Part shown: piece by piece, positions 1 to 5,771 of the stretch | Layout of the letters: every line of letters begins with the position of its first letter | Position numbering within the stretch: the stretch's first letter is position 1 | Assembly: GCA_016210245.1 (NCBI GenBank) | Contig: JACQUR010000312.1 | Coordinates: 1-7,394, forward strand | Direction: 5' to 3' | Source of the DNA: Chloroflexota bacterium | GTDB taxonomy: Bacteria > Chloroflexota > UBA6077 > JACQUR01 | Length of the DNA stretch: 7,394 nucleotides | Made by a program: the position numbers and the translations under genes | The notes under the pieces: model-generated | What the model was told of the DNA's origin: nothing | Seen by the model: the letters and a program-made list of their open reading frames with translations, nothing else | Databases searched by the model: none

Positions 1-10
1 AGTCTCCCCT

Positions 11-236
11 CGTAGGGGCAGGCCCCTGTGCCTGCCCCGCGCCCCGGTAGGCGCGAGACGGTGCTCGCCCGCCCGCCCAGTTCCCCAGGCGGCCATGGGC
101 CTGTGCCTGCCCCGCGCCCCGGTAGGCGCGAGACGGTGCTCGCCCGCCCGCCCAGTTCCCCAGGCGGCCACGGGCCTGTGCCTGTCCCGTGCCCCGGTGG
201 GCGCGAGACGGGCAGGCACAGGGGCCTGCCCCTACG
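11..236. repeat. Palindrome-bounded intergenic repeat element
   Basis: A perfect 27-bp inverted repeat bounds this non-coding block: positions 11-37 are the reverse complement of 210-236. Each arm contains its own shorter palindromic word (GGGGCAGGCCCC type). The right arm ends at 236 and the stop codon of the lipoprotein gene (minus strand) occupies 239-237, so the element begins immediately after that gene. No transposase is present, and I see no clear target-site duplication outside the arms. It could be a MITE-like or REP-like non-autonomous element, and its transcript could fold into a long stem at the 3' end of the minus-strand operon. There is no U-run, so it is not a classical terminator. 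The repeat structure is read directly; mobility is inferred. Confidence 0.85.
25..211. repeat. 75-bp tandem repeat, about 2.5 copies
   Basis: Copy 1 spans 25-99 and copy 2 spans 100-174. They differ at a single base (T96 versus C171). A partial third copy at 175-211 carries three substitutions and stops where the right inverted-repeat arm starts. The unit is very GC-rich and contains CCCGCCCGCCC and GGCGCGAGACGG words. Long frames run through it in several phases, but these follow from the 75-base (25-codon) period and the lack of stops in GC-rich DNA, so I do not call a gene. The two full copies are nearly identical, which suggests recent duplication or slippage inside the bounding element. 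Confidence 0.88.
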
Positions 237-1487
237 CTATTTCACACCCAGCACTTCCTTGGCCTTCTGGAGGCGCTCCTGCGGCGCGGTCAGGATTCCT
301 TCAAAGAGCTTCTCGATCGTCTGGTAGTCCTGCGGAATGGGCGCCAGCTTGGCCTTCTCCGTGTCGGCCTTGAACTCCCGGTCGTTCCAGGCCTGGACGA
401 AGGCCATCCGGAGCGCCTTGAGCCGCGCCGGCGGGGTGGCGGGCGCGGTGGCGTAGACGAAGCCCGCCGCCTGGGAGGCCATGGCCATGTCCAGGATCTG
501 CCGTGCCTCGTCGGTCTTGAGGAACTGGCTCATCAGGGGCACGTCCTTCAGCTCGCTGAAGGGGTCGTTCTTGCCCTTCACCACCACCCGCGCAAAGGGC
601 GGGTTGCTGCCAAACCAGTCGACGTGGGTGGACCGGAACGACTCCCAGGTCCCGCACATGCCGTCCGCCTCGCCGCGCTCGACTGCGAGCTTGACGGTGT
701 TGAGGCCATCGTAGCCGGTGACGATCTTGACCTTGGCGCCCAGGTAGTGCTGCATCATGGCCGGCTGGATCGAGGTGGAGTTGCCCAGCGCGGTAGAGCC
801 GAAGACGATCTCCTTCTGCGAGGCGATCAGCTTCTCCATGCTGTCGCCACCGGAGGAGGTCGTGACCGTGCATTGGTTCGTGCTCACGGTGGGCGACCCG
901 ATCCAGGGCAGCTTGGCGGGATCGAACTGGATGGCGCCGCCGCCCCCGCCGACGGCCTGGACGAACACCAGGGCCGGGTCGAAGTTGCCCACCACCGTGC
1001 CGTCCCCGGGCAGAGCGTTGTTGTAGAGCTGGTTGACCAGCGTCAGGCTCGAGGCACCGACCATGTTCTCGACGATGGCGTTGGGATTGCCAGGCATGTA
1101 CTTGCCCAGGTACTTCGCCGTCGTGCGCGCGAAGAGGTCGTAGCCGCCGCCTGGCGCAAAGCCGACGATGATGCGCACCGTCTTACCCTTGTAGAAGGCC
1201 TCCGCCTCCGCCTTCTCGGCGTCGGTCAGCGAGAGGCCTGCGGCGGGCTTGGCCGCTGGCGCCGCCGTGGGGGCGGGCTTGGCGGCCGGAGCGGACGTTG
1301 CCGCCGGAGCAGCAGTGGGCGCCGGCTTAGCCGCGAGTGGCTCGGTCGGCTTCGCGGCCGGAGCCGCGGTTGGCGCCGGCTTGGGCGGAGCGGCGGTCGG
1401 GCTGGGCGCCGCGGCGGGCGCGCAGGCTGCCAGGAGCAGCACGCTTGCAAGGACAGCAGCGAGTGGCGTCGTCTTGCCAGGAAGCAT
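237..1487 (-). CDS. Bug/TctC-type tripartite tricarboxylate transporter receptor lipoprotein
   Basis: The 416-aa protein looks like an extracytoplasmic solute receptor of the TctC/Bug family, which captures carboxylates or related small organic ligands for a TctAB membrane transporter. The N-terminus has a basic segment, a hydrophobic stretch and a lipobox ending LLLAAC with Cys22, so it should be a membrane-anchored lipoprotein. Residues 23-84 form an Ala/Pro/Thr/Lys linker with three copies of a PAPTAAPAAKP-like repeat (about 37-47, 55-65, 71-81). The mature domain starts near residue 88 with the family's GFAPGGGYD glycine loop at 109-117, followed by ENMVGASS. I chose the ATG at 1487 over one ten codons upstream because AGGGAGGG lies just before it and the signal peptide then has normal length. 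No tctA or tctB gene is visible here, so it is an orphan receptor and its ligand is unknown. Confidence 0.88.
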   Translation of the reverse strand: MLPGKTTPLAAVLASVLLLAACAPAAAPSPTAAPPKPAPTAAPAAKPTEPLAAKPAPTAAPAATSAPAAKPAPTAAPAAKPAAGLSLTDAEKAEAEAFYKGKTVRIIVGFAPGGGYDLFARTTAKYLGKYMPGNPNAIVENMVGASSLTLVNQLYNNALPGDGTVVGNFDPALVFVQAVGGGGGAIQFDPAKLPWIGSPTVSTNQCTVTTSSGGDSMEKLIASQKEIVFGSTALGNSTSIQPAMMQHYLGAKVKIVTGYDGLNTVKLAVERGEADGMCGTWESFRSTHVDWFGSNPPFARVVVKGKNDPFSELKDVPLMSQFLKTDEARQILDMAMASQAAGFVYATAPATPPARLKALRMAFVQAWNDREFKADTEKAKLAPIPQDYQTIEKLFEGILTAPQERLQKAKEVLGVK

Positions 1488-1490
1488 GTT

Positions 1491-1498
1491 CCCTCCCT
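1491..1498 (-). promoter_or_regulatory. Shine-Dalgarno site of the receptor lipoprotein gene
   Basis: On the minus strand AGGGAGGG is followed by AAC and the ATG at 1487. It decides the start: the in-frame ATG ten codons upstream would place this sequence inside the coding region and lengthen the signal peptide. Confidence 0.75.
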
Positions 1499-1531
1499 CT
1501 GAAAACCGAGTCTGCATCCCCAGTTTCGACG

Positions 1532-1560
1532 ACTCTACGCGCTCAGCCGGCCCCTGTCAA
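1532..1560 (-). promoter_or_regulatory. Candidate sigma70 promoter for the receptor lipoprotein gene
   Basis: Reading the minus strand, a perfect TTGACA (1560-1555) is separated by 17 bp from TAGAGT (1537-1532, four of six matches to TATAAT). The -35 box overlaps the TGA stop codon of the upstream hydrolase gene. Transcription would start near 1525, leaving a leader of about 38 nt that contains the Shine-Dalgarno site. This would let the lipoprotein be expressed separately from the tldD-tldE-hydrolase operon. The boxes are seen in the sequence; activity is inferred. Confidence 0.5.
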
Positions 1561-2366
1561 CTGCTATGCCTCCGCAGGAATGGCTCGACCATCCGGTTGA
1601 ACTCGGCCGGATGGTCCAGTTGGGGGTAATGGCGGGCGCCGGCGATGCCCCGGGTCTCCGCGCCCGGAATGTGCCGCTGCAGCTCCAGTGCCGCCTCGAG
1701 CGGCGGGCGACCGGTGACGCTGGGCTCGTCGTCTTCGCCGGCGATGATGAGCGTCGGACAGCGGATGGCCTCGAACTCGCTGCAGAGGTCCCGCTGGCTC
1801 AGGTGCTCCATGATCCTGGTGTAGGTCGTAGGGTTGTTCGCCAGGTAGGTCGCCCGGTACCAGGCGGCGACCCCCGGGTGGGCACCCACGAACCCCGGCG
1901 AGAAGTGGGTCGCCACCTGCTCGTCCACGGCCACGCGCATGCCTCTGGCAGCGATATTCTTGTTGCGGCCCTGCAAACGGCGCGCGCCCTCGGGCGATTG
2001 GCGACAGACGGTCGATACCAGCACCAGCGCGCTGCACAACAGCTCGGGGTGGCGCGCGGCCAGGCCGCCCGCGATCAAGCCGCCCAGCGAGACGCCCATG
2101 AGCGCCGTGCGGCCGATGTTCAGCGCGCCCAGGAGCTGGGACAGGTCCTCCACGAAGGTCGCCACCGTGAGCAGGGCCGTGCCAGGCTCCGATTCGCCCA
2201 GGCCGCGCAGGTCGTAGCTCAGCACCGTGTAGTCGCGGCGCAGCAGCGGGATCTGCTCGCGCCAGCCGTACCGCGTGCTCAGCCCGATGCTGTGGACCAG
2301 GGTGACCACCGGCCCCTCGCCGACCAGCTCGTAGCTCAGGCGCGTCCCGTTGACCTCGATCTTCAT
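1557..2366 (-). CDS. Alpha/beta-fold hydrolase (3-oxoadipate enol-lactonase-like)
   Basis: This 269-aa cytoplasmic protein has the full alpha/beta-hydrolase pattern. The oxyanion-hole region is LVHSIGLS near residues 23-30, and YDLRGLGES at 51-59 is the usual loop after strand 4. The nucleophile elbow GVSLGG puts the catalytic serine at 93. The acid is probably D212 or D213 in AGEDDE, and the catalytic histidine is H246 in GARHYPQ. Its length is normal for the PcaD/enol-lactonase-like branch, but that branch includes many esterases, haloperoxidase-like enzymes and lactonases, so the substrate cannot be named. It starts 13 bp after the tldE-like stop codon and has no strong Shine-Dalgarno (only GAGCGAG-like purines), which suggests co-transcription and perhaps translational coupling with that gene. 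Confidence 0.88.
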   Translation of the reverse strand: MKIEVNGTRLSYELVGEGPVVTLVHSIGLSTRYGWREQIPLLRRDYTVLSYDLRGLGESEPGTALLTVATFVEDLSQLLGALNIGRTALMGVSLGGLIAGGLAARHPELLCSALVLVSTVCRQSPEGARRLQGRNKNIAARGMRVAVDEQVATHFSPGFVGAHPGVAAWYRATYLANNPTTYTRIMEHLSQRDLCSEFEAIRCPTLIIAGEDDEPSVTGRPPLEAALELQRHIPGAETRGIAGARHYPQLDHPAEFNRMVEPFLRRHSS

Positions 2367-2379
2367 CGCTCGCTCGCGC

Positions 2380-3726
2380 TCACGGCTGTGCCTCTGCCGT
2401 CACGGTGCAGTGGAGCAAGGCGCCGGGGTTCAGCTCCAGCGGGAAGGAAGCGAAGCGGGTCGCGGCGTCCTGGAGGTTGGCGAAGAAGTTCCCGGCCAGC
2501 ACGGCTTTGGCCGTGCCGCCAAGCTGGCCATTGCGAATGACCCGCGACTGCGGCGCGACCAGCGAGTACGTGCCGGTGGTGGGGTCCTGGGTATGCATGC
2601 CCAGCACGCTCAGCACCAGCAGCCCGCGCTCGACCTGCCCGATGAGTTGAGACTCGGTAGCCAGCGGCGAGCCGAGGCGCAGCAGCAGCCCCGGGTGGCC
2701 CCGCGGCACGGGCGTGGGCGGCAGGCCCGCCCGCGCCGCGTACTTCAGGTCCAGCATGGGCGTCACCAGCTTGCCGCCCCGCACCAGCGCCAGCCGGCCA
2801 CCCGGCACGCCCTCAGAGCTGCAGGGCGAGGCGGCCGGCTCCAGCGGCAGGGTGGTGTCGACCCACAGGTCCACGTCCGCGCGAGCCACCTGCCGGCCGC
2901 TGGTGAAGTCCTCCAGCTTGAAGGCCGACTGGCCGTTGACCACGCCCGAGCCGGCCAGGTTGGCGCCCAGGAAGGTCCGCACGAACTCCTCCAGCACCGA
3001 GGGCGGCAATACGACCGGCATCGGTCCCGGGGAGAACTGGTCCGGCTGCTTGAGCGCCTCGACCGTCCGCCCCACGTCCTCGATCAGGAAGAGGGCCTCG
3101 TCGTCGCCAATGGGGCGCCGCTTGTGGAAGGAGCGCCAGTAGAGGTCATCGCCCGACAGCCAGAAGGAGAAGGAGGTTTCGGGGGAGCGCATCCGCAGGC
3201 CGCGCGAGTTGAACACGAAGCGCTCGCCCGCACTGGCGCCCGTACCGGCATCCACCAGCCCGACCCGGTGGGCCGTGGCACCCTGGCGCGCGCGGGCCAG
3301 CAGGTCGAAAACGAACTCGGGATTGCCCTCCAGCAGCGCCTCGACCGCTGGATCGCGGGTCTCGACCTCGGGCATCGGGCGCGGCTCCAGGATCTCCGGC
3401 GCCCAGGGGTCCTCGAAAGCCGTCAGACGCCAGGCTGCCAGGCGCTGCTCGAACTGCTCGACCGCGCGCACGTCTACGTCGCCGTGGCTCACCAGCCCGT
3501 CGGACCAGCGCAGATAGAGGCCTCCGCCGGTGCCCGCGCTCACGCTGGGCGGCTCGTACGGCCCGCCCAGCCGGCTGTCCTTCAGCCCGGCCTGCAGCGA
3601 GCGCCCCTCGGACACGTCGAAGCGCCAGCCCACCACGTCAGGGCGAGCGTCCAGCAACTCGGCCAACGACTCGGCAAGGTGCCGCTCGGAGTGCAGATTT
3701 GAGATTGCAGAGTGCAGATTGTTCAA
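2380..3726 (-). CDS. tldE: TldE/PmbA-like protein, partner of TldD
   Basis: The 448-aa product belongs to the TldD/PmbA (peptidase U62) family. Like TldE, it lacks the HExxxH zinc motif, as expected for the non-catalytic partner that forms a complex with TldD to proteolyse small peptides or antitoxins. The N-terminal domain covers about residues 15-115, a variable middle follows, and the C-terminal half carries family-like segments such as GRLALVRGGKLVTPMLDLKYA and the late GTYSLVA...IRNGQLGG region. The most upstream plausible start is a TTG at 3726 that overlaps the TGA stop of the IVP gene (TTGA), with AAGG eight bases upstream. Residues 2-13 are encoded entirely by the inverted-repeat arm of the IVP cassette, so this N-terminus was probably acquired when the cassette inserted. 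In-frame TTG codons at residues 21 and 24 are alternative starts. The family call is firm; the exact start is uncertain. Confidence 0.85.
   Translation of the reverse strand: MNNLHSAISNLHSERHLAESLAELLDARPDVVGWRFDVSEGRSLQAGLKDSRLGGPYEPPSVSAGTGGGLYLRWSDGLVSHGDVDVRAVEQFEQRLAAWRLTAFEDPWAPEILEPRPMPEVETRDPAVEALLEGNPEFVFDLLARARQGATAHRVGLVDAGTGASAGERFVFNSRGLRMRSPETSFSFWLSGDDLYWRSFHKRRPIGDDEALFLIEDVGRTVEALKQPDQFSPGPMPVVLPPSVLEEFVRTFLGANLAGSGVVNGQSAFKLEDFTSGRQVARADVDLWVDTTLPLEPAASPCSSEGVPGGRLALVRGGKLVTPMLDLKYAARAGLPPTPVPRGHPGLLLRLGSPLATESQLIGQVERGLLVLSVLGMHTQDPTTGTYSLVAPQSRVIRNGQLGGTAKAVLAGNFFANLQDAATRFASFPLELNPGALLHCTVTAEAQP
3689..3721. repeat. Left arm of the 33-bp inverted repeat
   Basis: Exact reverse complement of 4147-4179. 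Read on the minus strand it encodes residues 2-13 of the TldE-like protein. Its left edge passes without a visible scar into the body of that gene. Confidence 0.92.
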
Positions 3727-4061
3727 GACGAGTGCCTTGCGGTATTGATGCTAGTTACGAACATGGCCACGAGTTCATCGGCCTCTTTCGTGAGTGATGG
3801 TAATAGGTCCGATTTCAGCATTCTCGTTTCGGCAAGGATCTCCAGCCAGTAGAGTGTTTCGTCCGCCTCTTCCAGGGCAATACCAAGCTTGGCGATAAAC
3901 TCGGCTCTTGAGCGTGCCCGGCAAGCAGCTCGGTAATTGGCGCCAACAGAAGTAGCTGAACGGAATAGCTGATTCTGAATCAGCCGCGCCTCCACCGTCC
4001 CAGGAAGCTCTCTGCACAGGAAGATCACCTGCTTGGCGAACTCCTTGGTTCGCCGCTTCAT
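3723..4061 (-). CDS. Four-helix-bundle protein of the 23S rRNA-intervening-sequence (IVP/S23) family
   Basis: This 112-aa protein matches the small four-helix-bundle family first seen as the reading frame inside 23S rRNA intervening sequences. Visible hallmarks are an N-terminal helix with KEFAKQVIFLCRELP, the conserved RSATSVGANYRAACRARSRAEFI stretch in the middle (residues 35-57), and LGIALEEADETLYWLEIL (residues 60-77). The family is thought to bind nucleic acid or act in RNA-linked processes, but its biochemical role is not established. I start it at the ATG at 4061, preceded by AGGAG with six-base spacing, not 17 codons further upstream, because homologues begin with this MKRRTKEF-like segment. 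It sits inside perfect 33-bp inverted repeats, and its TGA stop overlaps the TTG start of the tldE-like gene. Its base composition is lower in GC than its neighbours, consistent with foreign origin. Confidence 0.9.
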   Translation of the reverse strand: MKRRTKEFAKQVIFLCRELPGTVEARLIQNQLFRSATSVGANYRAACRARSRAEFIAKLGIALEEADETLYWLEILAETRMLKSDLLPSLTKEADELVAMFVTSINTARHSS

Positions 4062-4062
4062 T

Positions 4063-4084
4063 AATTGCTCCTGAATTGCTCCTG
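4063..4084 (-). repeat. Duplicated 11-bp Shine-Dalgarno repeat before the IVP gene
   Basis: On the minus strand CAGGAGCAATT occurs twice in perfect tandem just before the IVP start codon. Both copies contain AGGAG. The downstream copy is at proper spacing from the ATG at 4061, and the upstream copy lies 11 bases further away, giving a second landing site for the ribosome. Confidence 0.8.
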
Positions 4085-4146
4085 ATCCACCCTCCCTCCC
4101 GCAACCACACAATCCGAGACGAGAAAGCGACCTCCAAATCCCGAAT

Positions 4147-4179
4147 CAATCTGCACTCTGCAATCTCAAATCTGCACTC
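4147..4179. repeat. Right arm of the 33-bp inverted repeat
   Basis: Exact reverse complement of 3689-3721. Its outer end overlaps the tldD stop codon (TGA at 4180-4178). Read on the minus strand it lies in the spacer between tldD and the IVP gene. Confidence 0.92.
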
Positions 4180-5668
4180 AACTCCCCCCAATGAGCACCT
4201 CCGGGTTCCGATCGAGCACCACGAAGGCGTGGGAGCCGCCGCTGCTGGGGACGCTCTGGCCGCCCTTGCCGCAGTGGCCCATGGCGTCCAACTGCAACGC
4301 GCCGAGGCCGGCCAGGATCGAGCGCAGCGCGGACAGGCTCTTGCCGCTGAAGACGGCCGGCGGCCGGGGCGCAGCGCCCTCGGTCAGATCGAAGATGGCG
4401 GTGCAGTTGAACACGAACTCCCCGAGCTTGGGGTTCACCTGCCCGCCGCGGTAGCCTGACAGGTAGAGCACCTGCTCGCCGGGGCTCATCAGGCCGGCCT
4501 CGAGCAGCGCATCCCGCAACTCCTCGGGGCTGGTAGTGTCGCTGTCCCCGGCGAGCGGGACCGGGTGGTCGACGACGATCCGAATGTTGCTCATGCGCGG
4601 CAGCGGGCGGCTGCGGTAGCTCTCGGCGCGGTCGGCGCCGGTGATGGGCGAGCCGGCGCGGGCCGCGGAGAAGAGGTCGCCCAGGCCGCTCTCCAGCACG
4701 CCATTGCGGATGATGTGGACTATCTGGCGCGGGCTGCCGTTGGCGCTGATCGGCTGGTACGCGTAGTCGCCCTCGATCGGCCCGTCGACAATGGAGAGCC
4801 CGCGCCGCGCCACCACCTCGCCCAGGCGGAGCGTGCCCTCCCGCGCCAGGATGGAGCTCTCCGCCCCGTCCGTCTCCGAGGCGTGGCCAAAGGCCTCATG
4901 GGCCAGGCCCTTGGCTAGAGCGTAGTCGATAACCAGCTTGTAGCTCCCGCCGCGCACCTGCGGCGCCCCCAGCACTGCCCGGGCGCGCGCCACAGCCACC
5001 TGGGCGCGCCGTTGGAGTCGCGCGAAGCTCTCGGCCCCCAGCAGCACCGAGGCGTCCGCACCGCTCACCGAGCAGCCACTGCTGGCCGTCCCGGCGCTGC
5101 TGCGCGCGGTGAAGTCGTGGCGGGCAAAGGCGTGGGGCAGGGCGAAGGACACGTCTGTCCCGTCCGAGCGCACGATCCGCCACTGCTCGTCCATGACCGC
5201 GTGGCCGGAGCGCACGGCGAAGTCCTCGGCCAGCGCCCGGGCTCGCTGGTGCGCCTCCAGCAGCGCCAGGCGCTGTTCGTCCATGGAGGTCTCATCCAGG
5301 TCCCGCGCGTGGTGGGGGACCAGCCGCTCGGCCTCGGCCTTCAGGGAGAAGACCATCCGGTTCTGCTCCGCCCCAACCGGTCCCGAGAGCCGCGCCAGTT
5401 CCGCCGCTCGCCGCACCGCGTCGCGGCCATCCTCCGGGCGCAGTTGGTCGGTCGAGGCGAACCCGCACCAGCCCTCGGGCGTGAACGCGTGGACGCCCAG
5501 CCCGGCGGCCTGGCCGGAGGCGACCCGCTCCAGGCGGCCATTGTTGGCCACCAGCGAGCGGTCGCGCACGTCCTGGATCCGCCCGATCGCAAACACGCCC
5601 TGCCGCCGGGCCTCATCGAGCAGGGCGTGGACGACCGCGTCGTAACCGAGGGTGCGGAGCGTAGCCAT
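4178..5668 (-). CDS. tldD: TldD family zinc metallopeptidase
   Basis: The 496-aa protein is the catalytic member of the TldD/TldE pair. The zinc-binding motif HEAFGH (HExxxH) is at residues 257-262 within GLAHEAFGHASETDGAESS. The C-terminal CGKGGQSVP segment supplies Cys466, at the place where TldD proteins carry a third metal ligand, and the chain ends with the family's VLIGG-like tail. Length is normal (E. coli TldD is about 480 aa). TldD and TldE form a complex that digests unfolded peptides, and in E. coli it acts on microcin precursors and the CcdA antitoxin; the substrate here is unknown. The ATG at 5668 fits homologues, with only a weak AGAAG purine stretch before it. The stop codon is fused to the right arm of the IVP cassette, and the tldE-like gene follows the cassette. 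Confidence 0.93.
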   Translation of the reverse strand: MATLRTLGYDAVVHALLDEARRQGVFAIGRIQDVRDRSLVANNGRLERVASGQAAGLGVHAFTPEGWCGFASTDQLRPEDGRDAVRRAAELARLSGPVGAEQNRMVFSLKAEAERLVPHHARDLDETSMDEQRLALLEAHQRARALAEDFAVRSGHAVMDEQWRIVRSDGTDVSFALPHAFARHDFTARSSAGTASSGCSVSGADASVLLGAESFARLQRRAQVAVARARAVLGAPQVRGGSYKLVIDYALAKGLAHEAFGHASETDGAESSILAREGTLRLGEVVARRGLSIVDGPIEGDYAYQPISANGSPRQIVHIIRNGVLESGLGDLFSAARAGSPITGADRAESYRSRPLPRMSNIRIVVDHPVPLAGDSDTTSPEELRDALLEAGLMSPGEQVLYLSGYRGGQVNPKLGEFVFNCTAIFDLTEGAAPRPPAVFSGKSLSALRSILAGLGALQLDAMGHCGKGGQSVPSSGGSHAFVVLDRNPEVLIGGS

Positions 5669-5680
5669 GGTGCTTCTTCT

Positions 5681-5709
5681 ATCATACTGATAACCAGCTC
5701 AGTCGTCAG
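5681..5709 (-). promoter_or_regulatory. Candidate promoter of tldD
   Basis: On the minus strand CTGACG (5709-5704) lies 17 bp before TATGAT (5686-5681, five of six matches to TATAAT). The start of transcription would fall near 5674, only a few bases before the ATG at 5668, so the tldD message would be almost leaderless. The -35 box lies inside the left arm of the adjacent palindrome, so the repeat may supply part of the promoter. Inferred from sequence match only. Confidence 0.45.
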
Positions 5710-5771
5710 CTCTCAGCCGTCAGCCATCAGCCGAGGGCTGTTGGCTGACGGCTGAGAGCTGACGACTGAGC
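5697..5771. repeat. 75-bp near-perfect palindrome between tldD and hpt
   Basis: Positions 5697-5726 and 5742-5771 are perfect 30-bp inverted arms. The pairing continues inward with one T-T mismatch (5727/5741) and five more pairs, leaving a three-base loop GAG at 5733-5735. Each arm is built from iterated CAGC-containing words (GTCAGC, TCTCAGCC, GTCAGCC, ATCAGCC). The right arm ends at 5771 and the hpt ATG begins at 5772. The sequence would make an extremely stable hairpin or cruciform. Its place between divergent genes excludes a role as terminator for either. It may be a REP/MITE-like insertion or a regulatory structure. Confidence 0.93.

Larger units (their letters stand above)
3689..4179 (-). 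mobile_element. IVP cassette bounded by perfect 33-bp inverted repeats
   Basis: Positions 3689-3721 and 4147-4179 are perfect reverse complements (33 bp). Each arm contains two copies of GAGTGCAGATT separated by a related word. The 491-bp unit holds one gene, the IVP four-helix-bundle protein. On the minus strand its outer edges touch the genes on both sides: the 5' arm overlaps the tldD stop codon and the 3' arm lies inside the first codons of the tldE-like gene. No transposase or obvious target duplication is visible. The arrangement recalls 23S rRNA intervening sequences, which carry IVP genes inside a base-paired stem, but here it lies in a protein-coding operon. The repeats are seen; insertion of a mobile cassette is the inference that best explains them. 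Confidence 0.75.

Noticed and set aside
11..236. CRISPR array
   Set aside because: The 75-bp units follow each other directly with no unique spacers and are nearly identical over their full length.
189..1502. Long plus-strand open frame opposite the receptor lipoprotein gene
   Set aside because: It is antisense to a gene with clear lipobox and TctC motifs. Its translation is Arg/Gly/Leu-rich without recognisable domains, as expected from stop-poor GC-rich DNA, and it starts inside the tandem repeat.
1566..3702. Two long plus-strand frames (1566-2540 and 2350-3702) opposite the hydrolase and tldE-like genes
   Set aside because: Composition is Arg/Gln/Ala-rich with no family resemblance, and both lie fully opposite well-supported genes. 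They are shadow frames.
3680..4190. Target-site duplication around the IVP cassette
   Set aside because: Bases just outside the two arms (CTCG on the left, AACT on the right) do not match, so a conventional transposition scar is not visible.
3775..4191. Alternative minus-strand frame across the IVP gene and the right repeat arm
   Set aside because: It overlaps the IVP gene in another frame, begins within the tldD end and repeat, and has no family signature; the IVP frame has both a ribosome site and conserved motifs.
5012..5755. Plus-strand frame opposite the 5' half of tldD running into the palindrome
   Set aside because: No domain pattern, antisense to the conserved TldD coding region, and it ends inside the repeat. 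Treated as a shadow.
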